From Epinephelus fuscoguttatus (Eukaryota; Chordata; Actinopteri; Perciformes; Serranidae): DNA of 64,000 nucleotides. The stretch is from the NCBI RefSeq assembly GCF_011397635.1, contig NC_064770.1, positions 31,023,098 to 31,087,097 on the forward strand, read 5' to 3'. Positions within the stretch are counted from its first letter, which is position 1. Each line of letters begins with the position of its first letter. Shown piece after piece: positions 49,851 to 62,528 of the stretch. The position numbers and the translations under genes were made by a program. The notes beneath the pieces are model-generated. The model made no database searches and was not told the origin of the DNA. It saw nothing but the letters and a program-made list of their open reading frames with translations.

Positions 49851-52800
49851 GATGTTGTGTCCTCGGTGTCAGCTCAGTAAATCTGTCATTTGGAAAGTAT
49901 TTAAATGTCAACAAGTTCTTTTTGAACATGCTTCCCTACAAACATAGCTCTGCTCAGAACAGCCAAACTTGCTTTCATTGTTGTAGAGGGTTTACAACAG
50001 ATCAAACTGCCCTTAAAAGTGAAAGTAAAAACATTTTTGATCTGCATCCATTTTTTATTTATTAATTTGACACATATTGGCAGTGATGTAGTGGAGGGTA
50101 TACGCAGGTATATGGACTATACCCACTTTTTTTCTGACTGTTTACAGCATCTCTTCCTATCAACCAAGAATCCATTGGAATATATAGTAGAGCGGTGGTT
50201 CCCAACTGGTGGGTCACAGTCCAAAAGTGGTCACAGGTCCATTGTGAATGGACCACAAGTGACTCACAAACACACTTTCTTTCTAAGTGAAGTGAATTTC
50301 TGGCACAGAGCTTTTACTTTGAAGGTGTTTTTTACAGGCAAATTCACACATTAACAAACTGTTTAACTGTGTCAAAAGTAAAAGCAATGTCTGAGCTGTA
50401 TTTTTCTTTATCAATACTCTAAAAACAACTCTGGACGCTTTTGATTTTACCAAAACAATATGTAAGATTTCTGACTGGACTATTCATCTGCATTTTTTGG
50501 TATACATTTAAATATCTATTTCCACACAAACAGGCACAGACGCATTCAAATGTGTTGTTTTACCTTTGAGTCTGAGTCCCTGCGGTAAGCTGCAGCAGGA
50601 AATGTGAGCGTGTTGCATTTTCAGCAGGGTGTATCAGCTTGTGAACGATACTAAGAAAGACAGCTTTTATCAGACGCAGGGAGCAAAATTTGGTAGGCGG
50701 ACCCAACTGAGTGTGAGTGAAGTTTGTGTGTGTGTGTGGCAGGAAGGGAGTGGGGTGGGACAGACAAAGAGAAAGGAAAGGCTCTTGCTGCTGCACAGAA
50801 ACTCCAAAACAGTTTAATACCTTTTCTTTTTTATTCTTTTAAGTGGCACAGCTCTCGCACATCAGACCACATCCCCAATTTTAGTGCAAGATCCAACAGC
50901 CTCCAAGTCCACTCAGGCTGTTTCATTTGTCCATGTTTTTGAGTCCAGACTCACTGCAGGTTGACTGGTTGTCTAACTCAGATATCATACATTTAAGCCA
51001 GACAGTTGGCAGCTTTCCTTTGTTAATAATTAACCAGAGTTTCACTGTACTGGGCTACATTTTAGTCCAGGGATTTTGTGGCTTGTTTAATCACAGTGTG
51101 GTGCATGGTCCAAGTTAGTACTGTATGTGGTAACTACAGTATGAATGTCCTTCTAAACAGTCATCCGACATGAACAGAAGTGACGGCACTGCTTTACTTA
51201 CATCAAATACATGAGCAGACAGTGACAACAACACTCCAGTACCCTAATAAACATGCATACTTATTTATACGAGTTCACAGTGAGTACTTCACTGGCTTTA
51301 CCTGACATTTCACTGAATATTATTTCAGTTTGTATGACGTGTCTTGCACAGTTATTGGTGTTCTGAAGAAAGAAAGCTGTTCCTGTCTTCCTAAAATGCA
51401 CACTGACTTGAATGGCACACGAGGTAGTCTTTGAGACAGGAAGTTAAATGACACAAGACTTATGCAGCAACCCAAACCAGCACCCACTTCTTCAGAGGCT
51501 TTGGTGTACAGGAAAATGAGCTACAGTCAGTGAGTGCTGACAGTCAGTCACCGACCACAGGTCTCTGTATTACTGTTAGCTGCCCTTTTGGCTTCAGGTT
51601 GGGGATCTTGGCATTTGCTGTCCTGTATAGTTACTCGCCGTGACAACATCCTGGTGGCTAGTGTTGTTTTCATCTCATGAGCGTGTGTATGTGTCATCAT
51701 GGCAATATGTGGTCCTGGTGACAACAGTTGCTGTGGGGACTACCACAGAAGCCATTTTGAGGACTTTGCCAGGTGTTTTTGTGCCTGTATAATTGATCCT
51801 TCGCTAAGCACCGCCCCTTTGTGATGGTCAGACAAGCTGTCAGAGTAAGCATGGAGCCCGCACTGTAACTAACTGCACTCCCTGAAGAAATATTATCATA
51901 TTTTTGGAGAAATGAAAGAGTGATTCCAGAGAGAAGCAGACAGAGGGGTCTACAGTCTGTGTTTGAAGGATATATCCAGGATGTCAAACTGACTCAGCAG
52001 CAACAACAGGTTAAAAAGACAAAGATAGTTAGAAGCTAAAGCCGAACTATAGGCTACAGATCACAGTGTAAAAGTGAACCACCACATCACTGCTGATCGC
52101 CACACAAGACAATGAATATAAAGGGAAACTTTGCTGATATTGAACCAGCTGTGTGGCATCACAGTGTGCAGATGAACTGTGTTTGGCTTCACCCCCGTGC
52201 TGCTGCTGCCCTCTGCCACCTCTGCCACCAGATGGGCACAGATCTCCTGGGGAAGTCAAACAACGTTCATCTGCGCACACTGCGATGACACAGAGCTGGT
52301 TGAATATCAGCAAAGTTTCCCTGCTTCCCTTCACTGGTTCCTGTACAGCAGGGTCGGTCTTTGTTTCACTGTTATAATCATTAAAAGCAAAAGCAGCATG
52401 TGTATACATTCAGTAGGCTATATCTTCAGTAGCTAGCTAGCTAACCCTACACTTTTCAGGGTTTGATTTTGGTTTTGGAACAGGGAAGAAACGTATATCT
52501 TTTTCCAACCTCTCCAGGTAACAAGTATCATTAATACATGACGTGCCCCAGGCACAACATTTAGCTCCACAAAACCAGCCTGACAATGAAGGAAATCTGA
52601 AACGACTGCGTTAGAGTCAATGGAGCACAGCTGTGTTGTTGTCGGAGCCTGGTCTGAGCCGGCCCGGTGCTACATTATAATTGGCCAGTCTGTGTCCCAG
52701 ATGGGACTTTGCCCCCCACTTTACACCCCTGGCTCACAAAACTTTAGAGTCGTGTAATGAAGATCTCGATGGCCAAGTTCAAAGATGGGTGTGACCCGAG

Positions 52801-54348
52801 TAAGGGCACCAGGAAATAGGGAAGGGGCCACTGGCCCCCCGACTTTACACCCCGGCCAACATTTGCTTTAAATCACATATTGCTGTTTATGTGCGTTTAA
52901 AAACCATTAGGTCATCTTGTGTTTGTTCCGCTAAGCAGATTTTAATGAAGATAAGAGGAAAGATCATGCCATCTTATGATCACAGATTTACAAGTGCCTA
53001 TAAAATGTACCCCCCTACATTTAAGACTTTGTCATGCTTTATGATTTTACAACATTAAACTGCAGTAGACGTTCAAGATTATAATGTCACCCTTGTATTA
53101 TATGATATACAGCTACAGTCCAATAAATTCTTAGCCAACTGCTAAAAGTTTCAAAATGTCTCTGCAAATTAATTAATCATTTGTAGAGTTAAAACGAAAC
53201 TATTCAGCATAGACCAATGGCCATCTGTGTGTTTATCTTTGTTTATTTGTATATAGAGCCAGGGAGTAATATCCGATCACAAATGGTCCCTCAAGACGCA
53301 CGTGGACATGCAATATAATGCTAGGTATGAACAGACAGACTTAGAGCTGTCCTCTTGTGATCCAATCACCCAAGACACATGTTCATACCAAGTGTAACCG
53401 CGGCTTACTCCGTACAAGTTCCTCAGGCCCTAAATTTGGGGTTTGAGCTCCTGTCCGTCAGTCAACAAATGCTGCACCACTGTTTGTGAATCAAACCTTG
53501 AGTGGCTCTTTTCTGATCCTTTTAACCAATCTGAGAATTTAAACAATTATGTAACAGAAACTACGCTCATTTTCATATGAAAAAGTAGAGTTTAAAGGTA
53601 CAAACTTAAATGTAAATGCTCACAAAATTAAGATGACAACACATTTATGGAAGGGGTAATTCCATACGCATCATCCATTTTACAGGAGGCAAGGGACCGA
53701 GGAAGCAGGTCACCATTCTGCCAACACTTCACTTTAAAACTTTAAAGAACGCATTTGCTCCCTAATCACTCTCTCTGCTCCACCTCTGCTTTTTCTACCC
53801 GGCTTCTCTGCACCATTCTTTTCCTCGCCCTCTTTTCATAAGCTCTCTCTCCTCTGCTGTCAGCTCTAATTAGGCCACTGTGTGCGCCCGTACGTGTGTG
53901 TCAGTGTGATTGTGGGTTTGTGTTTTTAAGTGGTCTTCCGAGGCCCATCGCTCTGCTGTGCTTCCCCACTGGGTCCTGCTGGTCCAAGGGAGACACACAC
54001 ATACACACAGACTATTGCTGATGCTGGGAGCAGGATTTCGCTGCGGGTCTAATGACTCCCTTTACAGTTGCACTCCCACTCCTTCATATACGGCATTATA
54101 TCAAACTGTGGCAGACCAACAGCACAAACGCAAAGGCAGACCTTCTTTGAAACATATAAGCCTAAATGGTTCCACATTTAGCAGTCTATACAGACTGTAT
54201 ACACACATTCTGGCCTGTGGGAGAGACAATAACTCTGCAGTCATATGTGCTGCGAAGGGTAATGCTGGTAAAACCAAAGTAACCCATTGCCAGGTAAGTG
54301 CATCTCATTCCATGTTGGGAGGAGCCAAGTTTATCAGTCTACTGGAAA
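49851..54348. other. Intergenic stretch upstream of the NLR gene
   Basis: Holds the IRF-like motif at 50015 and a possible non-coding first exon ending at 50564 on the minus strand. Otherwise no exon, and scattered unclassified repeat-like pieces only. Confidence 0.45.
50015..50030 (-). promoter_or_regulatory. IRF/ISRE-like site upstream of the NLR start
   Basis: On the minus strand this reads TTTTACTTTCACTTTT; the plus strand has AAGTGAAA, the core bound by interferon regulatory factors, followed by another GAAAGTAAAA half. It lies 165 bp upstream of the start codon. A possible non-coding first exon ends at a donor (CAAAG|gtaaaa) at 50564. If that exon is real, this site would sit in the first intron rather than the promoter. 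No clear TATA box is seen. Motif only. Confidence 0.35.
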
Positions 54349-54872
54349 TAACACTTTACTTAAAGGTATCGACATAAGGGTGACATGACACTGTCATAAC
54401 TATGACATGACACTGTCATGAACTTGTCATAAACATTATGTACATGTCAAGCGTTTATGACTGCTGTCATTAAGTGTCATTCGGTTTTTGTCATGACAAG
54501 TTAACATTGTTTGGGTTGTCTTGATTGACACCTTGACATTAATCAAAGTGACATTACCAGAAGATGTCTTTGTCATGACAATAATAATCATTATGTCAAC
54601 TTGTCATAAACACAAAAAGAGGTGCATTTCTTGTTCATGTCAACTCTTGCGGTAATGTCACCCTAGTTAATGTCAACTTGTCATTACAAAGACAACTTCT
54701 GGTAATGTCACTTTAATTAATGTCAAGTTGTCATAATCAAGACAACCCAAACAATGTCAACTTGTCATTACAAAAACTGAACGACACTTAATGACAGCAG
54801 TCATACACATTTATGACATGTTCATGACAGTGTTATGTCACAGCTATGTAGATACCTTCAAGTAAAGTGTTA
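54349..54872. mobile_element. Large foldback element (about 524 bp), nearly one inverted repeat
   Basis: The left end taacactttacttaaaggtatc and the right end gataccttcaagtaaagtgtta are inverted. The arms continue for about 200 bp (gtcattaagtgtcrttc, ttgggttgtcttgatt, aaagtgacattaccagaag on both sides). The interior is made of TGTCA/TGACA motifs. Confidence 0.88.
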
Positions 54873-55159
54873 CCCTATCTTTTTACTATACCTGCTTATC
54901 CTGTTCAGGGTTGCAGGCAGGTCTGGGGCCATTAAAGGTCGACTCGTGCCAGTATACAAGCACCTCAGTACATGGTCAGCCACAGACATTCAATGGGTGT
55001 GCTCCAAAATTATGAAGAACCAACCTGACTTTATAGAAAAATAAAGAAAAAATGATCAAATACATTGAGAAAAAAAGAAAAAAAACAATGGAGCACAAAA
55101 TGAGAAATAAATGTAATTGAATTTTACATTACTTACTTTATCTCCAAGTATCAGTTCAG
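54873..55159. other. Short non-coding spacer
   Basis: Contains a small repeat-tail-like piece (cctgcttatcctgttcaggg). No exon. Confidence 0.45.
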
Positions 55160-55470
55160 GACATTTCATGTCCAGTGGGTAGGATTCTGTAGCATTTATT
55201 GGCAGAAACATAATATAGAAGCATAAAATGTGTGTTTTCTTTAGTGTATAATCACCTGAAAAAAAAAGTATTGTGGTGTTTTCAAGAATGAGCCATTTAT
55301 ATCTATATAGGAATACGGTCCTTATCCATGAAGATCGCCATGTGGTACTGCCATGTTTCTAGCATAGCCAAACCAAACACTGGCTCTATAGGGCCATTCA
55401 TGTTTTCACATCAGCCACTGCCCCTCCGCAATGAGCAACATCATAGCATAATTGTTTTAACAGGAAACTG
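55160..55470 (-). repeat. MITE family B copy 2
   Basis: Carries gccaaaccaaacactggctc, the inverse of the 19.6-kb copy, and a gtgggtaggattctgtagca end. Diverged. Confidence 0.6.
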
Positions 55471-57500
55471 CTTTATTCAGTGTTTTTACCAGATTAAATC
55501 GCCTGTCCATTTGTTTCAGAGAGGAAGAAACCTCTGTGGATAATTCAGCTCCTGGTCCTCTTTTATGCCTGGATCTTAAGTTGTCAGAGAAAAAAGGTGA
55601 GCACACATTAGCAGGTGCTGGGCTAGCAGGCTGTCTGCGACGTGCCAAACAGCAGCAGAGAAACACTGATTTTTAATGCAAGACTGCTTTATTCGGTGTT
55701 TACTGGTTTAAATCGGATGATTGGGCTCCTGGTCAAACCTCTTGAACAATCAACACTCAAGGAATTCTAAATATAAAACAGTTCCTTTAACTCTAACTTC
55801 CGTTATGCATTCATATGCTGACTAGATGCTAACTATCATTATTTAGAGGTTTATCCTGGAGAAGAATGTAAGGGTGGGTAGCACTGTGTGTGATTCTACG
55901 TGAACTGGCCCTTTAAGGTCTAGCCAGGTCGGGCACTCAAGTCTCCCAAATTCTGAGTGACTATGCCAAGCCTCTGTTGTGACTGATAGGAATTGTGGCC
56001 TGTCGTCTTCACTTACACGTACTGAATGTGAGAGCTGGAGGCAGAGCGGGAGAGTGAGGAGACTGTTGACTGCTGCCAGCTGGCAAGAAAGCAAAACTCG
56101 ATCAAGCAGGAAAAGGAAACATCTGGAGCAGCAAGTAAGAGCACGACCACAGTTTTGTGTGTACATATTAAGTACAAGAGGGCCTGTGTTCTTTGTAAAG
56201 AATGTAAAGACCGGCATGAGGGTGTCATCAGAGAGGAGAGGTAATGGTGTTACCCAAAAAAACAGCTGTACGTAATCAGCCTCAGCTTGATTTAGCTGGT
56301 GGAAAGCCAAAAAAAGAGAGCCCACGCCTCCCTCTGTCGGCCTCTTGTGGCTGAATGAATGTGAATGAATAAGTATTCCATTCATATGAAAAAGGGAGAA
56401 GCAGAAGCAGTTGGAACCAAGTTGTATCCAATGTTTGAGATTTTTACAAGAGATGCTCCTAAATGTTTTTGTTTCTGTCCAAATACTGATTCTGATAACT
56501 TGGAACTGGAATTTCTCAGTCCACCTTAAATGTTGCATAACGCCTGTAGATGGCGGCATTCAGTCATTTTCAAGCTAATTCATGAACTGAAAAATTGAAC
56601 AAATATGGGGAAGATGAAATGAGAATAATCAGTAGAGTGCAATTGTACTAAATTTAGAGCATTTTACCTGTAGCATATTTTTCTTATTGTCCTTACTCAT
56701 GGTCAAGATCACTGTAGCTCTACCAGAGCCTTCGACAGCAATGGTGATGTTACAGAGCCAAAGTTATGTTTTACGTCGCGGCAACAAGCGCATAATCCTT
56801 GGGGCTCCAAGGCAGTCATAATAAATGACAGCCTACTATCAGTATCAGACAGTAAATTAAGTATGCACTAGGCTGAATAACTTCCAGGGCACAAAATGAG
56901 AGAGATTAAATATCAAAATAAAAAAAAGGGATCAAGACTATTTTTTAAATGTTCTATTTTGGACTTGCGCACTAAATGAAATATTTGAAAAAGTAGTCGA
57001 AATCTGTTTTTTGTTGGACATTGAAAAACAAATAATGAAATAAATCGTTTTTCCATTTTATTGTTTGTATTTATTGTATTGTATTATTATTGTACTCTAA
57101 AACAGTAGCCCTGAAAATGCGCAAAACTGTTTTATCCGGGTGGGAAACCACTTTAAAGCTAATTAATAAATTACATGGTATCTGATCAGTGTATAGACTT
57201 GCAGACTCCCCGAAAGCCGATCCAAAATTTTACGCAATTGGGGGCATATCGGAAAAACTCAAACCAAAATATGAAGGAAAATCACACAGAGCATACATTA
57301 AAACATTGTCATTTTTATTATCTCATTTAAAAACGTCATCATTTGTTATACATTGCTAACATTGTGTGAACTACTTTTTCACAGTGAAATGCATCTCATG
57401 GTTGTCTGTTTATTTAAGGCTTAAACAACTGCTCCATTATAACAGGAGATAACCAAACATGGCTATTTACACTACTTCCTTTGGAACCGTAATCAATGAG
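55471..57500. other. Intergenic stretch, nothing convincing
   Basis: A 238-codon open frame on the minus strand (55843-56559) lacks domain features and looks like chance. No exon supported. Confidence 0.45.
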
Positions 57501-58150
57501 TCTGTTTACATTAACATGAATAATCATCAGTAATCTGGATATAACGACTAAGTAGGGAAAGGCAAATAACAGAACAGCTAGAACAGTCTGGTATGTTCAG
57601 AAAATGATAACCAAGATCTAAGACAATACCAAGTCTGACATCACGATATTGGTGATAACATAAATATACTGTCCAGCCCTAACTGGAGTACTCTGAAAGA
57701 CACCGGATTACTGTTCCATGAATACACCTTATCCTGGTTATTGAGCACCACTGACTTCCTACACAGGAGCAGCTTCAGTCACGTGATGTTACAGAAATAC
57801 AAACAATAGTGGTGGCGAAAACGTCTCACTTCTGGAGCAATGAAGTGAAACTGAGTTTTGTCTTTTGGTAGGAGGCTGCATGTCTTCATCCACTGCTTCC
57901 CTACATAGTGGTAGTGGAAGCAACAGGCTGGCACAAGTCAAAATGGAGGAGTGTTATAAGAGTAGTGTAACTCCTTTCAAGAACAGCACAGTGTGGAGTG
58001 AAAGTGTGTGTAGTTGAGACAGAGAATAGGATTTTTATGTATGCGAGGGATACGAAAAACCTGATTCGTCTGTGCTCATGTAAACACTGTATCCCAAATA
58101 TGATCATAACCAGGATAAGCGGGTTATTCATGTCCATGTAACTGCAATAA
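57501..58150. mobile_element. Candidate DNA element with TTTACATG-type inverted ends
   Basis: Left gtttacattaacatgaataatc and inverted right gttacatggacatgaataacc resemble the ends of fish DNA transposons. It sits just downstream of the ATF7IP-like stop codon. No transposase seen. Confidence 0.45.
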
Positions 58151-58340
58151 TTGCTGGAGGGCATAAATAAAGCACCTGTTAATGTTTGGCTGAAGTTCCA
58201 CTCAATTTTAAAGTATGCCAAATAATCTTCCTGACATTCCCCACATTATCAACCTTAAGACACTTCATGAGAAAACTGGGCAAATCCAGGTAGAGGTAGC
58301 CTCACGTGTTCTCTCCCTTGACACCATGTCCTCCTCCCAG

Positions 58341-58551
58341 CTAGTCCGGTATGGCTCTGGTATCAACTTTACTGTAAGGTCCGTATCGGCCGAACTTGTC
58401 TTTGCCTATTACGGCGACACAAACCTTGTGTCCGGGCTTGTACTTGCTGACCATCACACACATGGGCAGAGGGTTGGCCGGCACCTCACCAAGGGTGGTC
58501 CAATCTCGAAAGACGCCGGTGCCCTTCTGCTTCTCCATGGTCATGAAGATG
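58341..58551 (-). other. ATF7IP-like last coding exon: FNIII second half and stop
   Basis: Starts with the base completing AG|C, then codes [17 protein letters not shown], the [11 protein letters not shown] hairpin and the KFGRYGPY strand G region, ending AIPD and TAG. The acceptor is tgctgcag|C. It is the most conserved-looking stretch of the gene. Confidence 0.82.
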
Positions 58552-61500
58552 CTGCAGCACAGACAGACAGAGAAATGAGAAAGCGTGACTAAAGCAACGG
58601 AGCAACTAAAAGAACAAAGACTACAAAGGGAAGGAGAGCTGTGGTGAAGACCACTAACTGGCTGAGTCTGCCTCCATCTGGTGGTCATGTGTTGACATAA
58701 GCAGTGTATTCCTCAGGTAGATGTGTAAAAGATATCAGTCCTATAAAGAACCTGGCTGAGTGTGACAGCTTGTCTCAGAGGATGAGCAATGATAATTGAG
58801 TTGTGTCACGTGCCGCACACCGCTTGCATCAGATATCAGCATCTAAAATCTTGTAACTCTACTGAAACTAAAACCATTAGTCGATAAATCAATTTGTCTA
58901 CTGACACAGTAATAATCTGCAATGCTTTCAATGATCGATTGACCAAAATTGTAAAAAAAAAAAAAAAAAAAGCTAAAGTTTAAGGATAAATACTTACACA
59001 CTTCTCAACTATCTGACATTTCCGCTGTGCTTATTTCATATACTTTGTTGTTTTGCTATCATCTGTGATAAACCAAATATACTGTCATGGAGGCTATGCA
59101 CTGTACTGCTGTGGACAGGCTGCAGCAAATGTATTTTAGCCACCTAAAAAAAAAAATCAACAACTGTTGAAAAAGGCTGTCTGGCAGCAAGGTGAGGCTG
59201 CGAACGAAGATATTCTAAATATAGTGTAGACTCAAAGTGATAGATCTTTTATTTTGGTGGGCCTTTTTAGGTGACTAAAATCTCGTTGGGGTGCCCAGTA
59301 TCTCAGTGGATAGAGCAGGCACCCGATATACAAAGGTAATGTCCTTGCTGCAGCTACCACGGGTTAGCTTCCAGCCTGTGGCCCTTTGCTCCATGTTGTC
59401 CCTTCTCTCTCCCCCTTCACACTTCTAACTTTCCTGTCATTAAAGCCCAAAAGCCCGACAAACTAATTGGGCAAAGTTTGCTCAGCGCCATTTGATTTCA
59501 TGTACAAGTTTTTGTATACAGACAGTGTGATTCGGTCTACACATTCTCAGGTTCAGGTTTCTATAATGGCAGGATTTGCCGCGCCTCTTTGTGATCAACC
59601 ACAACATTAAAACCACTGTCAAGTGTAGGGACAGAGCAGTATTCTAAACTCCCGTGTTGCCAAGTCCGTTTATTATAAGCGACTTTGGACTTGTTTTTCT
59701 ATAAAGTCACTTACAAATTTTGGTAGTTGCGGATCGCGTTTTTTTTTTTTGGGCTTGTTTCTAAAGCGTAGTTGCTTATTTGGGCTTGTTCCCAGCTCCA
59801 TAATAAGTTGTCAAGCAGATATTTTTGATATGTTATTTAAACGTAGGATAGTTTGTCTTGCCTGTTCCCTCTGTCCCTCCCCTTTCCCCATACACACAGG
59901 AGACAGCAGAGTTTTTTCCCACCCGCATCCTGCTTCTAATTGGCTCTGACCCTGATGGCAACGAGTACTAGCCAATCAGAGGCAGAGCAGGGTAATGTGT
60001 TTTTTTCCTGGTTAGGAAAACGTCAGTCCTGTAACTAAAAGAAAAAAGATGAGTGCATAAAAAGCAATAATAAATAAAGAATTTGTGAATTCAGAATGAT
60101 ATTTATTTGTGTGTGCAAATTTTAATTATCAGAAGTTTACTGTGTATATAATGTACTTGGTACATCAGTCTATATTTGATATCCCATCTGTTTTCTAATG
60201 TTAAATAATGTTAAAAGGTGGTTTAACTCCCTCTTGTAGTCATTGTCCTCAAGCTCAGGGGGGAGAAAAATAAATAAACTATGTACCGTGGGTACAGTTT
60301 TGCAAAACTGCGCACAGTTTAACAATCTGTCCACATGGATGTAAATTGACAATCTGTACTCACAGTTTAAAATCCGTCCCCACAGTTTATTTAATTTTCT
60401 CTCACCGGAACCTAGGGGGGCTCCATAGAAAAAGTCGTTTGTTTTGGGCTCGTTTTCACAGGCCTGGTTGCTTATTTGTCTCGCGAGATCTGGCAACACT
60501 GCTAAACTCTCCAGATTGGACTACAATAGACAACGAGAGACCACCGCAGGGTCAAATGTTTAGGACTCAACCCCGTAATCACCCCCAGTCCTGACAAACA
60601 CTCCTTTCAGCCATCCTAGGATCTTAAGACAATGCTTCTTTTCTCAACCACATCCTGTCCATTCCTGTCACCCCGGGGAATCACACCCCTCCCCTCTCTC
60701 ACCAAATGTTCCTGAGCAGAAACTTCGTACATCTCTGGATGTGAAATTATACAGTTGTTTCCCTTATTGTTTTCTTTTCCATATCCTAAACTTGTACATG
60801 TGCATAATCCATGTTTGTTATCTGAATTATATTTTTCTTTAATCCTGTAAAACAAAAGATTAACGAGTTGCAAATTCAGTTTCTTTTAATCCCTCATTTA
60901 ACATGGAGCTATACTGCCATCTTGTGACGGCAGTTAAAGTGGGTTCCCATATGGAGCCCCATATTATATTTAGAATTAAAATATAGTTGGATTTATCAAT
61001 CAACCTGTTTGCATGAATATGTGCTTCCTCATTGTGTTTTTCTTTATATATTGCAACTATAGGTTAGTCTAGAGTGTGTGTATTTGAAGCAGTTTAGGCT
61101 ATACATGTACTTTGCTGATACACGCGGTATAATAACAAGGAAGCGCAGCGCGTCTGCTCTTACTCTCTTCTTTTTCTTGTCCTCTTGCTCTTCTTTTCGC
61201 CTCTTAATCTCTTCTACGTCATTTTCCGTACTCTTCGTCTCTTTTGTTGTTGTTTTTTGCCTTTTTCGTTTTTGTCCACGTGCTTTTGCCGTATTTTATG
61301 TTTTAGCCAGTTACGGTTCCTGCGTAACTCTTACTTGCTCACAATCAAAGTTAGTTTAAACTTTTAAAGTTTTACTCATCCAGTTTTTCTTTTACCTCCA
61401 GTGCCTTCAGTAACATTATACTTGAAGTGATGAAGCCAGTCGATTTTTACATTTTCATGCGCGTTAATAGTAACTTTGATAACAAGATCGAACGGCCAAC

Positions 61501-62489
61501 GAGATTGTTTTCAACTTTATCTGTCCATTATTATAAGCGAGTAATCATAACAAAGTAGACAAGTGCCTTTTCGACCTGCCTCGTCACAACTGTTATAAAA
61601 ATTATGATCACGCTGTGTATGCCTGCTACTATTTTGCACAAGTCATGAAGACTTGTTCTGTTTCGTACTGCAACACTGCAACATCAGCAGACTCAACAGC
61701 TACGGTTAAGGGAAGTTCAGCACTATATCTGTAAGAGCAAGACGGAGAAACCAAGGGCCGGAGACAGGTCGAGGGCATGTAATCTGGGGGCCAGTGTAAC
61801 AGGGTGTCACTCCAACAGAAGGACTGAAGACGGTTGTTATCTATTAAGTCTGTACCTGATGAACTGAAACAGTTATGACGTTATCTATGAAGTCTAACGC
61901 CCACCTGTGCTGTATAAAAACTTGCAGTAGATGCTCCTCAAGGAGCCTTTTCTCTGTAACCTCATCTTGTGTGTTGCACTGTGAAACGCTCCTTCTTGTA
62001 CAAGAAAATAAATTCTGTTCAACTTTGATATTTCGGCTCCGGTCTCTGTTGCTTTAAGGGTCATTACGAAGAGCTTCTTTTGACACAAACCCAGAGATTT
62101 TCTGCAGCTTAAGAGAAGCAACGTTTGAGGGTCACCCAAAGGACATCGCAGTTAGACTCAACCGCTCCTCAACCACTGTTTTGCAGCTGTTTCATTCTGC
62201 TGGGAAGTCCGGGAGCTGCCAAGCGACAGTCCGGGTGGCCCTCGGAAAGAAACGTACGCCTGAATCAACGCTGCTACGAAAGTAGGAAAAGAAGTTCTCT
62301 AACTCCAGGCCGCCGCTGTGTGGTAAAAGAGTTGATGCCGAATAGGAGGCTTAATTATTCTGGTCGTAAGTTAGATTTCCTTAGGTGAATGGTTCTGCGC
62401 ATCCCTGCATTTCCAATTAATCTATAGCCACATACTCTCTCACTATCGCCAAACTAAATAACTCACACGAGTGTTACAAGTGTTTCAAT

Positions 62490-62528
<39 letters not shown>

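Noticed and set aside
53910..54377. 155-codon plus-strand open frame
   Set aside because: Built partly on a CA-rich tract and running into the foldback element; no recognisable protein features.
55843..56559. 238-codon minus-strand open frame
   Set aside because: No domain, odd Ser/Leu/Cys-rich composition, no splice or promoter context, overlaps other frames. Probably chance.
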